The notes beneath the pieces were generated by a model that was not told the origin of the DNA, ran no database searches, and worked only from the letters and a program-made list of their open reading frames with translations. A DNA stretch of 64,000 bases, taken from assembly GCF_001411555.2 (NCBI RefSeq), contig NC_049907.1:2798243-2862242 (forward strand), in the 5' to 3' direction. The DNA is from Juglans regia (taxonomy: Eukaryota > Streptophyta > Magnoliopsida > Fagales > Juglandaceae). Shown here in pieces: positions 25,546-38,029 of this stretch; positions within the stretch are counted from its first letter, which is position 1, and every line of letters begins with the position of its first letter. The position numbers and the translations under genes are program-made.

Positions 25546-28500
25546 ATGAACTGCGAAGTTTGCCAACTCAAAGAATTGGTAAGCTTTTCCCCCACAAGAC
25601 ACATGCGCACTGAATAATTAATTTGATCAGTCTCTTTCTTATTGAAATTAGTTGCAACATCTTATCGGTAAAATTTCTATCTTTGATAAATGTTTGTTTG
25701 TAGGAAGTGGAGCACTACGAGATACGGGAAGTTCTACGCTGTAAGAAACCATTTCAAATTTTTAGCCTGCTTTTTAAAGTTGTTTGTATGTGTAACTTTT
25801 GCTGAGCCTTTTGGGTTACTGTATGACGCTTTGGTTCTTCAATTTGTACAGTTTTGACAATTTCGCTGAACCCTGATATCCAAGTTAATTTAGTTTGTAA
25901 TTAGGGTATATTATTATTTATAAATGTGTTACATTTACACTACTGGGGATACACTGTATATCTTCTTATTCTAACTTTCAAATTGGTATTTAGATCAGTA
26001 TGTAATCAGTCAGGACCAGTTATTTAAGCTCAGAGTTGAGCAACTCGTGGTATTTTGTGTTTGATACACGTACTTTTGACACGGTTGAAAATTGATAGAA
26101 AAACTTCTGTTTATGGCAGCGTTGAAGGATGTGATGTCTAACCAGAATAAAATATTCATTTGGTGTAAGACTTCATTACTTTATTTCTTCTGAGTTCTGC
26201 ATGCTTTGCTACGGACGAAACGATAAAAAGACTGAGAAGATGGACGGATCTAGAAAGTCAGAGTATTCAGTTTGTTTTCTTTGATGAATGGTGATTGATT
26301 ATTTCCCAATGCTTATGGATATGTTTAGAACTGAGATAATTATACTTGTATGGTAGCCTAGCATCGCCAAGTGTTTATTAATTTTCTTGACAAGCAATCT
26401 AAATTTGAAGTTACACAGTAGTTTCTATATTATTATATCTATATTTTTGTTGTTGACTTCATCTGAACTTCAAAGCATTTTAATATTTGATTTCATCTTT
26501 TCTGACAACTCCGTGATAATAAGTGCAGGCATGCTACACACGATAGTGTTTCATCGGGCTTTAGGTCTAGTGCGTCCCAAAGATATTGATTTGGAACTCT
26601 TTGATATTACATATGTAAGTTATTCATAATTTCCTGTTGATTGGTTGTTCTTGGTTGGATGCATCTTAGTTTGTCATATATTTTGTGTAGTTAAGGCCCA
26701 CTGAAGTAATCAGGAATTTGAACTGAAATATGCATCCACTTACTTATATACTTGAAGACACCAGTACATGCAAATTGTGTTGCAATCTACATTATTAGAG
26801 GCATATATCCATCTGTTTGGATACCTTAATAGAAGCTACAATTTTTTTTTTTCTTTTTCAGTTAATGTTGGCCTAAGATAGCAAACTGACTACCTTTTAT
26901 GGTCCAACATTAGGATATTATCTTGTTGCATCTTATACAAATATTTTCTAGATGTATTTTCCAACTTGTGCTAGTTTCGTTCTGTGTTCAACTTTTTATT
27001 GGCTTGGTTGAAGATTAAAGTCTTAAAATATATTTCTTGTTAATGCAACCTTTCCTGTTGTATAGGTGCAATGTGGAGATGTGGACCTTGAAAAGAAACT
27101 AGAAGAGAAGATTGAGCAGTTCATCGGTTGGGTAGAGAAACACCCAAACAAAAAAAGTCAGGTCTGTGGCTTTTCAGTGGCTATAAGTTTTACCTTATGA
27201 TTTAATACGAAGGTAATTTGTAAATATCCTCTATCAGAGATGCATAAAATAATATTTTTTAAATGTATATCTATTTGTCGTTTTAGTGGGCATCCAAACT
27301 CCTGTCACTTTCCTGAATAGAAGGATTTGGGTCTTTGTTCTAGAAAATAGATTATACAACTGAAAGTGGTTTTCGGAGGACTTCTGCATCACACATTTTA
27401 TTTTTGTTGTCGGAGCTTCTATCGCATTAGTCTCTGTTATGCTGTGCTTGTTTTCTCCTTTTTTTCAATCTCACCGATTTTACTGCTGTATTGCAGATAT
27501 GCTTATCTTTCTATGAGGTGAAAAACAAACCGCCTTCTTGGTTCAATAAAATTGAACGCCTATATTGGGAACAATGGTATGTCAATTTGAATGTGGCCCA
27601 ACACCCCAAAGCACATTCTAGCAAGTCTCATCATTCCAAAGTTGTACTTGCTCCAGGAGGTACAATTCCTATTGTGCATTGATTTAAAGATTTCAATTCC
27701 TTTACTCTATCCTAGGGTAAACTGATATCTTATTTGCTCACTGTGACTGCAGAGAGTGCAGTGGAGGAGACGAATGCTCGCAGAGCAGCACTTGAAGAAT
27801 CTCTCCGCGAGGTATTGTTTCAAATCATAAAATTTGTGAATGAGAAGAAGGATCATGTTCCTCCCATACCAAATCTTGAAGGTGTTGCCTGTTTTCCCTA
27901 TGAAATCACTATCCCAAGGTGAGTTGTCATCTCATCTCATTTCAGTGGTGTCCTTGTTACTATAGATATATTTAGTTGTTTAATGCATTGATCTAGAAGC
28001 TATTTTTTCTTTCTCCTCTATTCTTTTTAAATCTTATAAAGTTTGTTGCTTCTATTTTTTACACTCGTAGAATGGGGTGTTCATTGGGTATATTATTATG
28101 CAGGCAAAATTTTGCCTTTAGGCATGTTCATGTATATTATATAATTAATAGAAATGTTAGATATCTTTCTGCTATTTCAGCCAAATAGTCGACATATAAC
28201 TTACAACTTGTCTTTGAGGCTGGGAAAACTGCATATATGTTAAAGCTACGAAATAACTTATTATTTTCTAAATATGCATGATAAAGTTGTTTTAGTCCAG
28301 ATGTGCTGGTGGGTTCTGTTTTATTGATTGTGACTATTTTTCCTTTTTTCTTCCTTTTTTTCGCTTGTCTGAACTCATATTTTGTTTCAGATAGTTTTAT
28401 TCCGACAATGAGGAGGGTAGGGCTAAGATATTATTTTGAAGGCGTGAATTGGTGATCATGGGTGAGGACATCAAGGAAGCAGAGTGACTGTGGGAACCTT

Positions 28501-29604
28501 TAATGTTTCAAACTAAAGAACTTAATGTATCATAGGTATGAAGTGGCAGAATTGGTGTCAGTACCATATATTGTATAATTTTAGTATAACTGTTGATGGG
28601 GCCAAGTAGATCAGCTTGAAGAGTTGTCATCCCCCCTTCAGAAAGAAAACAAAATGTCCTCCCCCTATTTTTCAAATCCCTGCATAGTTGATTATGGAGC
28701 TGGGTAGGTTGTGGTTACAGTTGCTAGTTTGCATCAAATAACAGAAATACCAAAGGCAGGCCGTTGTGATGCATACCTTTCATTATAGTAACTTTCAGAA
28801 ATTTTTTCATTTCAGAAAGAAGATATTGATGGCTATATATGGTCTCTGTTGTACTTAAAAAATATATATATATGTATATATGGTCTCTGTTGTGGCGTTG
28901 TCTGATAGTTGCTCCTGTTTGTCATGCCTGCATTGATGAAATTAGAACATGATTTCTTTATATGTATATAGACAAAGGTTTCGAACTCAAAGGGTTTGCC
29001 TCTTAAATATAGGGCCAATGGCCCAATATAATATATATTTACTGAATTTAGCGATGCTAAAAATTAAAATATGCATCATACAAATCAATGATCAAAGTCT
29101 TGAGTTTCCCAAGGGATTTCATTTGGTGACTTTGTTGTATCACTTTCTGTCTATTCTACCTACCAAAACCATCCATTCTTCAGTACCATCAGCTTGGCTC
29201 TTGACAAGCTATTCCTAGTTGATAATTGGTCAAGCTTAGGTCTACGTCTCTAATACTTTTTTTTTTATAAGTAGATGTCTTTAATACTTAGATAAGTATT
29301 TTTTGTTCTTCTGAACTAACAAGCTGTGTCTTTGTACAACAAATGCAACTAAAATACTGTGCTTGGTGTTGGAGAAAATTTATTGACTGCCCTTTACATG
29401 CATAAACAAATAAAAAAATTGACTGTCAAGAAATTTTATTTGTTGTTCCTTATAAATATGTCTGTCAAGAAATCCCTCCCGAGCTCATGACTAGAATGAT
29501 GAGTTTATGTTGTGCTGCCATTTGCCAGTTCGTCAGATTCTACATTTGGAATGGACATGATCAAGAGGATGCTCCAAACTGGGCATCCAACCATGCTCAG
29601 CTGA
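25546..29604 (+). CDS. ATG101: Autophagy-related protein 101, 7 exons
   Basis: ATG101 is a HORMA-domain subunit of the ATG1/ATG13 kinase complex that starts autophagosome formation in the cytosol. Exons: 25546-25578, 25704-25740, 26529-26614, 27066-27161, 27497-27659, 27753-27918, 29529-29604. Every intron is GT..AG and phases join cleanly into 657 nt or 218 aa, the normal family length. Recognised stretches are MNCEVCQLKELEVEHYEIRE, VFHRALGLVRPKDIDLEL, KKSQICLSFYEVKNK, the Trp-rich WFNKIERLYWEQW, SKSHHSKVV, FQIIKFVNEKKDHVPPIP, and the C-terminal FGMDMIKRMLQTGHPTMLS. Intron 6 is long (1610 bp). A tempting earlier end at about 28392 gives an immediate stop and loses the conserved tail. The gene appears intact and functional. 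The region just upstream (about 25440-25545) is probably the leader. Confidence 0.97.
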
Positions 29605-30121
29605 TTATCAAAGTTAACGAGCTATAGCACGTATTCCCTTCATGTGCCAGTAGGATGGATTCTGACGTTCATGATGTCTCAAAACATGTACATGTGAAGT
29701 GGTTGCAAGAAGCTTCTCTATCCAGAAAAGTTTCGCGGCTCTGAACAAGAAGCGAATCTTTGGTGCTCTTAATGGTTTGTAATTATTTTCCCAGAATTAA
29801 CCCACTTTTCCCATTTGCTTTCCCATTTCTTATAGTTTATTTTTATGTACTGAAATGATACCAGTTTGATCAAACCAGGACCATAGAGGTTGTCACATAT
29901 TATGGGCAAATTAAGGGTTTGCTGTATAATTCGAGACATTTTTCTTTTCTGTAAATTTTCATCTGCATGGTTTTTCTGTCTGCTAACACGTCAATATGGA
30001 GGATTGATTAAATTTTTCATTGAAACAGATGTTGTTCTAAAAAATATGTGTAGCTGCAGACAGTGAGTATTAGATGTACTGGCAAAACTTTTATAGAAGT
30101 TGCGTTCTGAGAGGGCCTAGT
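29605..30121. other. 3' flank of ATG101
   Basis: Contains the 3' UTR and its downstream flank, T-rich, up to the left end of the hAT relic. No other gene is seen. A clear AATAAA signal was not found in the first 200 bp. Confidence 0.5.
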
Positions 30122-31332
30122 TAGGGATGGGCTCTGATTTCGACGGAGACGAAAAGCCCACCTCCGACTCCAGTCGGAGGGCATAACGAACTCGAACTCC
30201 GACTGTTTGGAGCTCCGATTGGAGTGTGATTGGGCAAAGGCTCACTTTCACCCAAGGCCCAATATGATATTTGGGCTTAAAAACTTGTTGCAATTTTTTA
30301 TTTTTAAAACAGAGAAAATCACGTCTTCCCATTTTTGAAAAAAATTGTAAAAAATAATTAAATAAAAACTTAAAACAAAATGACTAAATTACATACATTA
30401 CAAAATCAAACATAAATAACCGCATAATGACACGCACAATGTAAACCAAAAATGCAAATGAACCCCCAAACAACTAGCACAATCACGACCAAACAACCTC
30501 CTCCACAATCACAAATTCACATGTCAACCACCACAACATGTCAACCACAACAATGATTGAATTAGGACCAAACAACCACCACAATCAACTAATTAGTAAT
30601 TACATCAAGTCAAGAATTTTCAAATTTTCAGCACTATCAACCTCTAGTCCCAAGCATAATGCATTGTTTTGGAAATTAAAAAAAGTTAGAACTAAAACAT
30701 TATTTTGAACTAACAAAAACAAGACTTTTTGGCTAATGGTATTTTATTTCACACCTATAAAGGGGCTCTCGATCCCATGGTGTGTCCTTCTTAGTCATCC
30801 ACAATTATTATGGGATTCATTGCTAAGTCTACAAAATTATAAAAATTATAAATTAAATAGTTAAAACATTAAAAATATATAAATAATCATTTAATAGCAT
30901 AAAGTTACCTGATTCAAGCTTATAGCTCCCAACAACAACGATATCTATCCAATGGGCATTGCACTTAGCCAGTTCTGTGTGTAAACGACAGCCTCCATGG
31001 TGGTTGGAGCCAATGAACTTTGATAAGCATCCAACATGTGACCTCTAGTGCTAAACGTCGACTCAGAGGCAACTGTAGTCATAAGAATGACTAGCACATC
31101 CCGAACTATTCGAGAAAAGATTGGAAACTTAGTGGAATTAACTAGGTACCTTGACATCTTCAATAAAGTAACGTTCAACCTCAAAGTTGCACTACATAAT
31201 ATTCCTCAATGCACGAATTTGATGATACCGTCGCATAAAAACAAATGAACTATTGTCGAGCCGATGGGGCGTGAGGAGCTATCACATTCAGATGAAGATT
31301 GACCACTACTGTCATAATGGCTATATAATAGA
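30122..31332 (-). pseudogene. hAT transposon relic with C-terminal dimerisation domain
   Basis: The left end TAGGGATGGGCTCTGATTTC, then GACGGAGACG, resembles the TIR of the hAT element at 32372 (TAGGGGTTGGC, then TTTTCGACGG). On the minus strand, 30945-31184 encodes the hAT-family C-terminal dimerisation signature (FSRIVRDVL, TVASESTFSTRG, then TQNWL). The rest of the transposase is missing or unreadable, and no right-hand terminus was found before the next element. It is a deleted, inactive copy. Confidence 0.75.
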
Positions 31333-31560
31333 GGGCTGTAATCGAGTCGAGCCGAGCAAATCTTTGGCTTGATGAGCTTGGCTCGACTCAAAATAATCGA
31401 AGCTCGGGTTCGAGTTCAAGATTTGTTTTTATTCTTTACTCGATCGAGCTTAAGCTCGTCTCACAAATGAGTTCGAGTAGAGCCGAAGCTCGAGCTCAAA
31501 TTGTTAATTTTTTTTATTTTTTGAATAAGACTTAATAATTAATAAAATAAATAAATAAAT
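31333..31560 (+). mobile_element. 5' end of a second hAT-like element (fragment)
   Basis: Begins AGGGCTGTAATCGAGTCGAG, followed by repeated GAGCTCG / GCTCGAG words, which is the terminal style of nonautonomous plant hAT elements. No matching right end is visible, so it is either truncated or too diverged. The right bound is arbitrary. Confidence 0.4.
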
Positions 31561-31837
31561 AAAATATCTAATATTGAATTTATACCACTAACAAGTAGAA
31601 CCTCTATTGAATTATAAAATTTATAAATAATTAATATCTAACTAGTTGATATTTATCCAAAATAATAATATATTATATGCATATATATTATTAATTGTTA
31701 GCATCAAGAGGATAAAAATGAATGTAAAAAATTATAGTAAGCATATAATTAAAAAATTAAAAAAAAAACATAATAACTAAACCAATTTTAAAGAACTAAA
31801 GGATGATTGTACCAAGCTAGTCCTCCCTCCTTCCAAT

Positions 31838-31913
31838 AAATCCATGCTCTTGGGTGGACAATGAACTGACCATATAAATCTATGCTCTTGGGTGGACAAT
31901 GAACTGACCATAT
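31838..31913. repeat. 38-bp tandem duplication
   Basis: Two adjacent copies (31838-31875, 31876-31913) of a 38-bp unit containing ATGCTCTTGGGTGGACAATG differ at one base (AAATCC versus AAATCT). Confidence 0.9.
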
Positions 31914-32527
31914 GAGTTGAGAAACTAGAAAGACATGATGCTTTAGAAGAACTCAAAGATTACCAAATTTAAATAAAAATTTGTAACATAATTAGATATT
32001 ATTTTATTTTTATTAATAACTTTGACCTCTTTACCTAATTACTCAATTTAATTTGTAATTAAAGTAAAATTGAAGTAAATAAATTAGTGAGCTAGGTGCA
32101 CTTGGGGATTAGAATTAGAAAACCAAAGGGTCATTCCCAACTCTTGCCACTTTTCGGCCACCCACGTTGCAACCCTCTTGTTGGACTGGCAGCCATAGTG
32201 GGGACTTGATCGAGTGTTGATTTTGCTTTATGTGAATAGACACACCGAATTCAATTATGCACCAATGTATAAAACTATAAATTGAGATTAATCTCATATT
32301 ATAAAGTTTGAAATTAAAGTGTTTGTATTGGATTGTTGTAGGTTATAGTGTTTTTTATTCAGAGCTCCGTTTAGGGGTTGGCAAAATTTTCGACGGCTCC
32401 GACTCTGGCCGACACACGTTCTAACTCTGACAGAGTCGAAAATCTTTAAGTCGGAGTCGGAGAAAATATAGGGCTCTGACTCCAATATGTAAAGTTAAGA
32501 TATTTAATATTGTAATATAGGTATTAG

Positions 32528-32605
32528 GCAATCAAGTGGCCTAACAACTGAGACAATGTTTTGCAAATTGTCAGTATCGCATTCGAGTCCTCATAGACCA
32601 AATTC
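32528..32605 (+). repeat. tRNA-like (SINE-head) segment
   Basis: AAGTGGCCTAACAACTGAGA and, 30 bp on, GCATTCGAGTCCTC resemble the A and B boxes of a tRNA-derived SINE head, including a TTTTGCAA anticodon-loop-like string. It does not fold into a clean tRNA. It sits inside the outer hAT element and is probably a decayed SINE or captured tRNA-like piece. Confidence 0.35.
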
Positions 32606-32784
32606 ATTAAACTATTTATTTTTATAAAATGATGCCGTTTTCTATCCCCTATATATTCATCTCTTTCCCTTTAGCGAAAACTCTACGCTTCCTTTCTTAC
32701 TTCGACTGTGACCTGCCTTTGTCTCCACTTCCTCCACCACTCGCTCTTCCATGGCTCCATACCATAGTCTCAAGTTCTCAACCC

Positions 32785-33558
32785 TAGGAGTGTAACTCAG
32801 TCCAGTCCGGTTCGGTTCGTTGGGGGGGTGGTGGACTGAAACTTTTGGTCCATCATTTTACCAGACCAAACCGGACTGAACTCCCATAGGGACTGGACTA
32901 GACCAGCAGTTATCGGTTTGGTCTGATAGGTCCGACCCAATTATTTTGTTATTTTATCTAACTACTCATTAAAAAAAATATTTAACTATAATTATATTTA
33001 TGATATTGATATTTACTACTTATTAACTTAGACTTTACTCTTTAGTATGCATAATTATTAATAGTCTCACACATTTTATATATAGTTAATAAATATTAAA
33101 TAATTTTATTGTACATAGATTATTCGTGTTTGCTTGCAACTTAAGTATTTAAAAAAAAACACATAATTACTTTAATTAAGTATAAATAGTAGCGTATGTA
33201 TAAATATATGATGTATTAACTATTTATATATAATGACATAAATTATCTCGTGATGTACAATTTATTATTAATTGATAATATATATTATTTAATATTTTAT
33301 ATGGTCAGTGATAATAAATTAGTTAAAAATTACATCATTAACTTATATAATTACTATATAAAAATAATATATTAAATTATTAAAAATATTTTAAATATAG
33401 ATAAAGTTTAGTCTAGTATGATCCAGTGCAAAATTTATAGACCTCGGGACCAAACCGAATTTCTTTGGTCCACAATTTGTGGGATCGAAACTGACCGACA
33501 CAACTTTCGGGTCAAACATACAATTTTCGGTCCAGTCCAAACTGAAAGTTGTACATTA
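32785..33558. mobile_element. Nested hAT MITE 1
   Basis: 774-bp noncoding element starting TAGGAGTGTAACTCAGTCC and ending AAAGTTGTACATTA. The inverted ends carry GGTCC.GTCC / GGACTGGACC words. Flanks CTCAACCC (32777-32784) and CTAAACCC (33559-33566) match at 7 of 8 bases. Confidence 0.72.
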
Positions 33559-34439
33559 CTAAACCCACAACCGGACTCTCCCTCTAGGTAAAATCTTTTT
33601 TTCGCTTCTCACTCTCTCTTAAAGTGCCTGTCTCTACTGCCATGGCGATGGTAAAGTTATCGCCTTCATACACCATAACCCACCTGCAATTCTCCCAAGT
33701 CTCATTCTTATTGAACCATCTCTACAATCACCACCGCTACTACTTTCAAGGATTTGGCTATAGCTATGATAATTAATGTTACTATGATTTATTTTTCTCA
33801 ATTTTTGTTAAATGATCGCTTTTCTTTTTCATTAAGATTGTGGGTTTGGTTGCTTTATTTGTTGATTGAAGTGTGAGCGTTGATCAATGAATGTTTGCTA
33901 GATTTGGTTGCTTTGTTTAGGATTTCAGATGCATAATTAGTGGAATTCCAACTCCCGCTAAGCTTCCTCTATCTCTATTAGGGGTGTAAATTTAAACCAA
34001 AAAACCAGAAAATCAGTTCGGTCCAGGACTTGTTCTTGTAACCGAAAAACTGGCTGGACCAGCCTGGTTGGGGAAAAAATATAAATTAATATTATATATA
34101 TAAGTTTTATATATAATATATAATTATATATGAAATAATTTCATATTATGATTTATTAAATTATAAAATAAAATGTTAATCATAAATATGAACATTTATA
34201 ATTTGTTTGATCATATGTTATTAATATAATTATATATAAGATAATATTATTATAATTTGTAAAATAAAAGTTTAATCTTAAAGATGAAAATTTAATTGAT
34301 AATATACTTTAAAAATAAAATATATATATTAAATTATTAATAATATTTTATCATAAAAAGTAAGAACCAAAAAATAAAGAAAATCACGATCAGATATTAT
34401 TACTAAATTTTGATGGCCTAATAAATTCTCAATATTATT

Positions 34440-35290
34440 ACATTTTATGACCTAATATTAATAGTCTAATACTATATTACTATTACTATTAGTATATATA
34501 TCACTATACTAAATAATCACATATAAAATAATGATATAGTTATTCTAATAATAATAGTCTAATATGAACTATAGTTATAACTTATATTTATACTAATATA
34601 GTTATACTAAGTCACTATAACTAATACTAATATATCGTTATTCTAATACTAATAGTCTTATATAGACTATAGTTATAATTATAATAATATAGCTATACTA
34701 TATCACTATAACTAATACTAATATATAGCTAATAGCTATACTAATAGTCTAATATAGACTATAGTTATGCTAATATAATTATACTAAATCACTATAAGTT
34801 TATAACTAATACTAATATATAACTATACTAATAGTATAATATTAATATTGTTATATAGTCTAATATATTATATAGCTACACTAATATATAACAAATACTA
34901 TTATATAGTCTAATATATTATATAGCTATAACTAATATATATACTAATACTAATAGTCTAATATGAATACTATTATATAGTCTAACATATTAATAGCTAC
35001 ACTAATATATAACTAATACTATTATATAGTCTAATAGATTATATAGCTTCACTAATATATAACTAATACTAATATATACTAAATTACTAATACTAATAGT
35101 CTAATATAGACTATAGTTATAGTTATACTAATATAGTTATATTAAATCACTATAACTAATACTATACTAATATACTATAGTATTACATATAAATCAGTAA
35201 ATCACTATATAAGTCACTATAAGTCTATAACAATTCTTTTAATAGGTTAAATCACTATAACAATATATATATATATATATATATAACTAT
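34440..35290. repeat. AT-rich minisatellite array
   Basis: Irregular tandem array of words such as CTAATACTAATATATA, TATAGTCTAATATA and TAGTCTAATATAGACTATAG (the last one palindromic). The copy unit drifts in length. It lies within nested hAT element 2. Confidence 0.8.
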
Positions 35291-36004
35291 ATATATAGTA
35301 TTATATGGTATTAAATCACTATAAGAAACGGTGCCGTTTCCCCCAAACCCCTCAGATTCCGTTCCCCCTAAACCCCCCTCCCTCAAAAATCACTTTACTT
35401 TTAGACTTAAGAATACATTTCAATTTCCCGGCCCCTCCCTCAAAAACCCTAGTGCGACGCCCCCCCTCTAGGGACCAGCAGCCCAGCACCTCCAAAGCCT
35501 TTGTTAAGTGGAACTGCGCCGCACATAATAGCATCCATCGCATCCTCCAGTCCCTCTGTTGGCGCTCTCTCTTCCTCACTCTCTGCCTCTTTGTCTCTGC
35601 CCTTTCGAGTCTCGTCTCTGTCTCTTTGCCTCACTCTCTGAGTCTCTGTCGCACATCTCGTCGTCGACCCCTCTCTCAAGTTCTCAACGCTACGCTACCC
35701 CTCTTTCAAGTCAGTGTTTGATTTGTGCCATTTATAATATTTTTAATCTTCTTTATTTCAAATAGTGTTCGGTCCTTGATGTTTTGATCGAAGTATTAGT
35801 AGCCTATATATAGGAAACTATTGGGTTGGTTGTTTTTGTAGATTAGTTTTTCGAAGTGCTTAATCTTGTTGCTTCAAGTTAACTGTCATTATTGATGCAG
35901 TTTATTTAGGTTAGGAAGCTTCTTTGCTAATGATCTACCATTATTAATGTTATTCCCCCCCCCTCTCAATATGTGTGAACTTGAGTCCGCAAGTTGCCAA
36001 TGGC

Positions 36005-36275
36005 TAGTGTTTGTGTGTGTCTTTGTGTGTTTGTGTATAGGTATATGTCTCTGTGTGTGTGTGTGTTTGACAGTTTGTGTATGTGGATTAACGTTTTTGA
36101 ATTTATGTGTCTGTGTGTGTTTGTGTATATGTATATGTCTCTGTGTGTGTGTGTGTCAGTGTGTGTGTGTGTGTGTGTTTGTGTATATGTCTCTGTGTGT
36201 GTGTGTCAGTGTGTGTGTGTGTGTTTGTTTGACAGTTTGTGTATGTGTGTGTGTGTTTGACAGTTTGTGTATATG
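36005..36275. repeat. GT-rich minisatellite
   Basis: Compound repeat of (TG)n, TTTGTGTATATG, TCTCTGTG and TTTGACAGTTTGTGTATG units, the last occurring three times. It gives long but meaningless Cys/Val frames. Confidence 0.85.
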
Positions 36276-36578
36276 GATTGCATTGTCTAACTGGAAAATT
36301 GGACCGGACCGGAAACTGGAAGTACTGGTTTAGGAGGATAACCAGTGCATAATCGGTTTTGAAAAATGCAAAACCGATACATATCAGTTCGGTCCTAAAT
36401 TTTGTCTAAAACCGGACCGGACCGGTTACACCCTTAATCTCTATCTTTCTCACTCTGTGGCTCCAACGTTCCAACTCCAACTTAACAACTCTAATCGAAG
36501 TCGAAATCTACTCTGATTTGGAGTCGGAGCTCAACTTGGTCTCTGATTTTGGTCGGAGTTGGGCATTCTAACTCCGTT

Positions 36579-37457
36579 GGTGTCAAAGCCCAACTGTAGT
36601 TTCATTAACCAAAAAGTTGTTTATTACTCAGTCAGTATATGCCTAAAACACTTTTAAATGACGGTGGTTTAGAACTTTTAGACAAAACTTCATTTTGGGT
36701 GTCTTTAAAAAAATAGTTTTTTAGTTTTTTTTTCTTATATGCTTAAAGTAATTTTATAAATTTTCAAACATGTCACTTTTTCTATAAAAGAGATTTTTAT
36801 TTTTTAAATTTCCAAACTCAAAATCATACAAAGTGCAGTCAGTCTTAATATTGAAATCAAGAACATTTTGAAAATATCATATCGAAATAAGATTTTTATA
36901 ATTTTCTATTTGATCAAGAACATGGTGCATTTAAAGCATAGATAAATGAAACTTATAATATTTAATTTTGCCAAAAATACAAGCTTAAATAATACTGAAT
37001 GTCATAAAAGAGACGTGTCTATTAATTTAATGCGAATCGTTTTACGAGATCTTATCCGAAGGAAAGTGTATATATATAAATATATATATATATAATATAT
37101 AATATATAATATATATATCATTATACGATAAGTTTAAAAAAGTGGAGCAATATCTTCAAGATCCATATACAACACATGGGCTATCTTATCGTGTTCATAC
37201 GACACCAACTATCAACTATCCCATATGACATACGAGAGATTGATAAAATAAAGGTGAGATTATTGCATATCCATGAAATCACAGTGATGTTAGACATCGA
37301 TATTGATCAATGGAAGATGTAACACGACATCTAAATCTTTTACATCTAGAGTATTCTACACAAACAAACAAACAAATAATGATTTTAATTTGAAAAATGT
37401 TAGATTTATGCTATATATATCATATTGTAAAATTAATTTTATTATGAAATAGGTTTA
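36579..37457. other. AT-rich spacer
   Basis: No gene or element recognised. There is a TATATAATATATAATATA cluster at about 37070-37118. Confidence 0.5.
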
Positions 37458-38029
37458 GGACTCGTTTGCTTTGAGAGATGAAACATAAGACTTTGAAAAC
37501 TTTTCTAAATTGTGTGCGGTCAGACACTTTATGAAAACAAATATTCATTTTTTATCTCATCTCATTTCATCTATCATTATTTTATCACTATTCATCAACT
37601 ATACTATACACAGAAAAAACTGCTAGTGGGGCCTATCCTTTCTTTCACTTGTGTTCATCTTTCGACAGTTAATAGTTTTTATGAATGGATCCCAGTGGCA
37701 GTAACATCGAAATGTGTGGAAAAAAAAAAGAGCAAAACGCAAGTGTTAAACATTAGTGGGTCCCAGTGGCAGGAAAATGCCAAAATGTTAGAGAGAAAAA
37801 AAACAAAACAAAACGTAGCACAGTCTAGGAAAAAGAAAAGAAAAAAAAATAAAAAGATTGTGGGTCCCACAATCATAAATACTTCACAAAAAAGTCAAAC
37901 TAATATCATCTCATCTCTATAAACAAACACAATTTTATCTTATCTCATCTATACTCAACATACCTCAATACTATTTACACATATCTCAAAAAATATCACC
38001 TCATCTCATTTCTGAAAACAAAGGAGGCC
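37458..38029. mobile_element. Tourist-like (PIF/Harbinger) element, 572 bp
   Basis: The left terminus GGACTCGTTTGCTTTGAGAG and the right terminus, read back as GGCCTCCTTTGTTTTCAGAA, are well-matched inverted repeats followed by ATGA in both. It is flanked by the 3-bp duplication TTA (37455-37457 and 38030-38032). Inside, GTGGGTCCCA and (A)n/(CATCT)n tracts repeat in mirrored positions. Noncoding. It is the best-preserved member of a family with degraded copies at 2300, 46285 and possibly 48450. Confidence 0.8.

Larger units (their letters stand above)
33979..36436. mobile_element. Nested hAT element 2 (nonautonomous, 2.46 kb)
   Basis: Starts TAGGGGTGTAAATTTAAACC and ends CCGGTTACACCCTTA, an 11-bp inverted terminus with limited mismatch. 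It is flanked by a perfect 8-bp duplication ATCTCTAT (33971-33978 and 36437-36444). Subterminal CGGTCC / GGACCG words are repeated at both ends. No transposase is present; inside are an AT-rich minisatellite, a CT-rich leader-like segment (about 35330-35720) and a GT-rich minisatellite. The perfect duplication suggests this is the youngest of the three. Confidence 0.85.
32372..36570. mobile_element. Nonautonomous hAT element hosting two nested insertions
   Basis: Starts TAGGGGTTGGCAAAATTTTC and ends CGGAGTTGGGCATTCTA. The flanks GCTCCGTT (32364-32371) and ACTCCGTT (36571-36578) match at 7 of 8 bases, the 8-bp duplication expected of hAT. Both ends carry the family's repeated CTCCGACTC/GAGTCGGAG words. 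Taking out the two inner elements and their duplications leaves about 0.95 kb with no transposase. Segment 33567-33970 is CT-rich, leader-like sequence belonging to this outer element. Confidence 0.72.

Noticed and set aside
26387..26629. 80-aa frame overlapping ATG101 exon 3
   Set aside because: Its first half is intron sequence; only 26529-26614 is coding, in the spliced gene.
28380..28400. An earlier 3' splice site (TTTTGTTTCAG) as the acceptor for the last ATG101 exon
   Set aside because: It gives an immediate stop and loses the conserved C-terminal tail, which is found intact at 29529-29604 with a proper acceptor.
35947..36333. Cys/Val-rich 128-aa frame
   Set aside because: Translation of a GT minisatellite.
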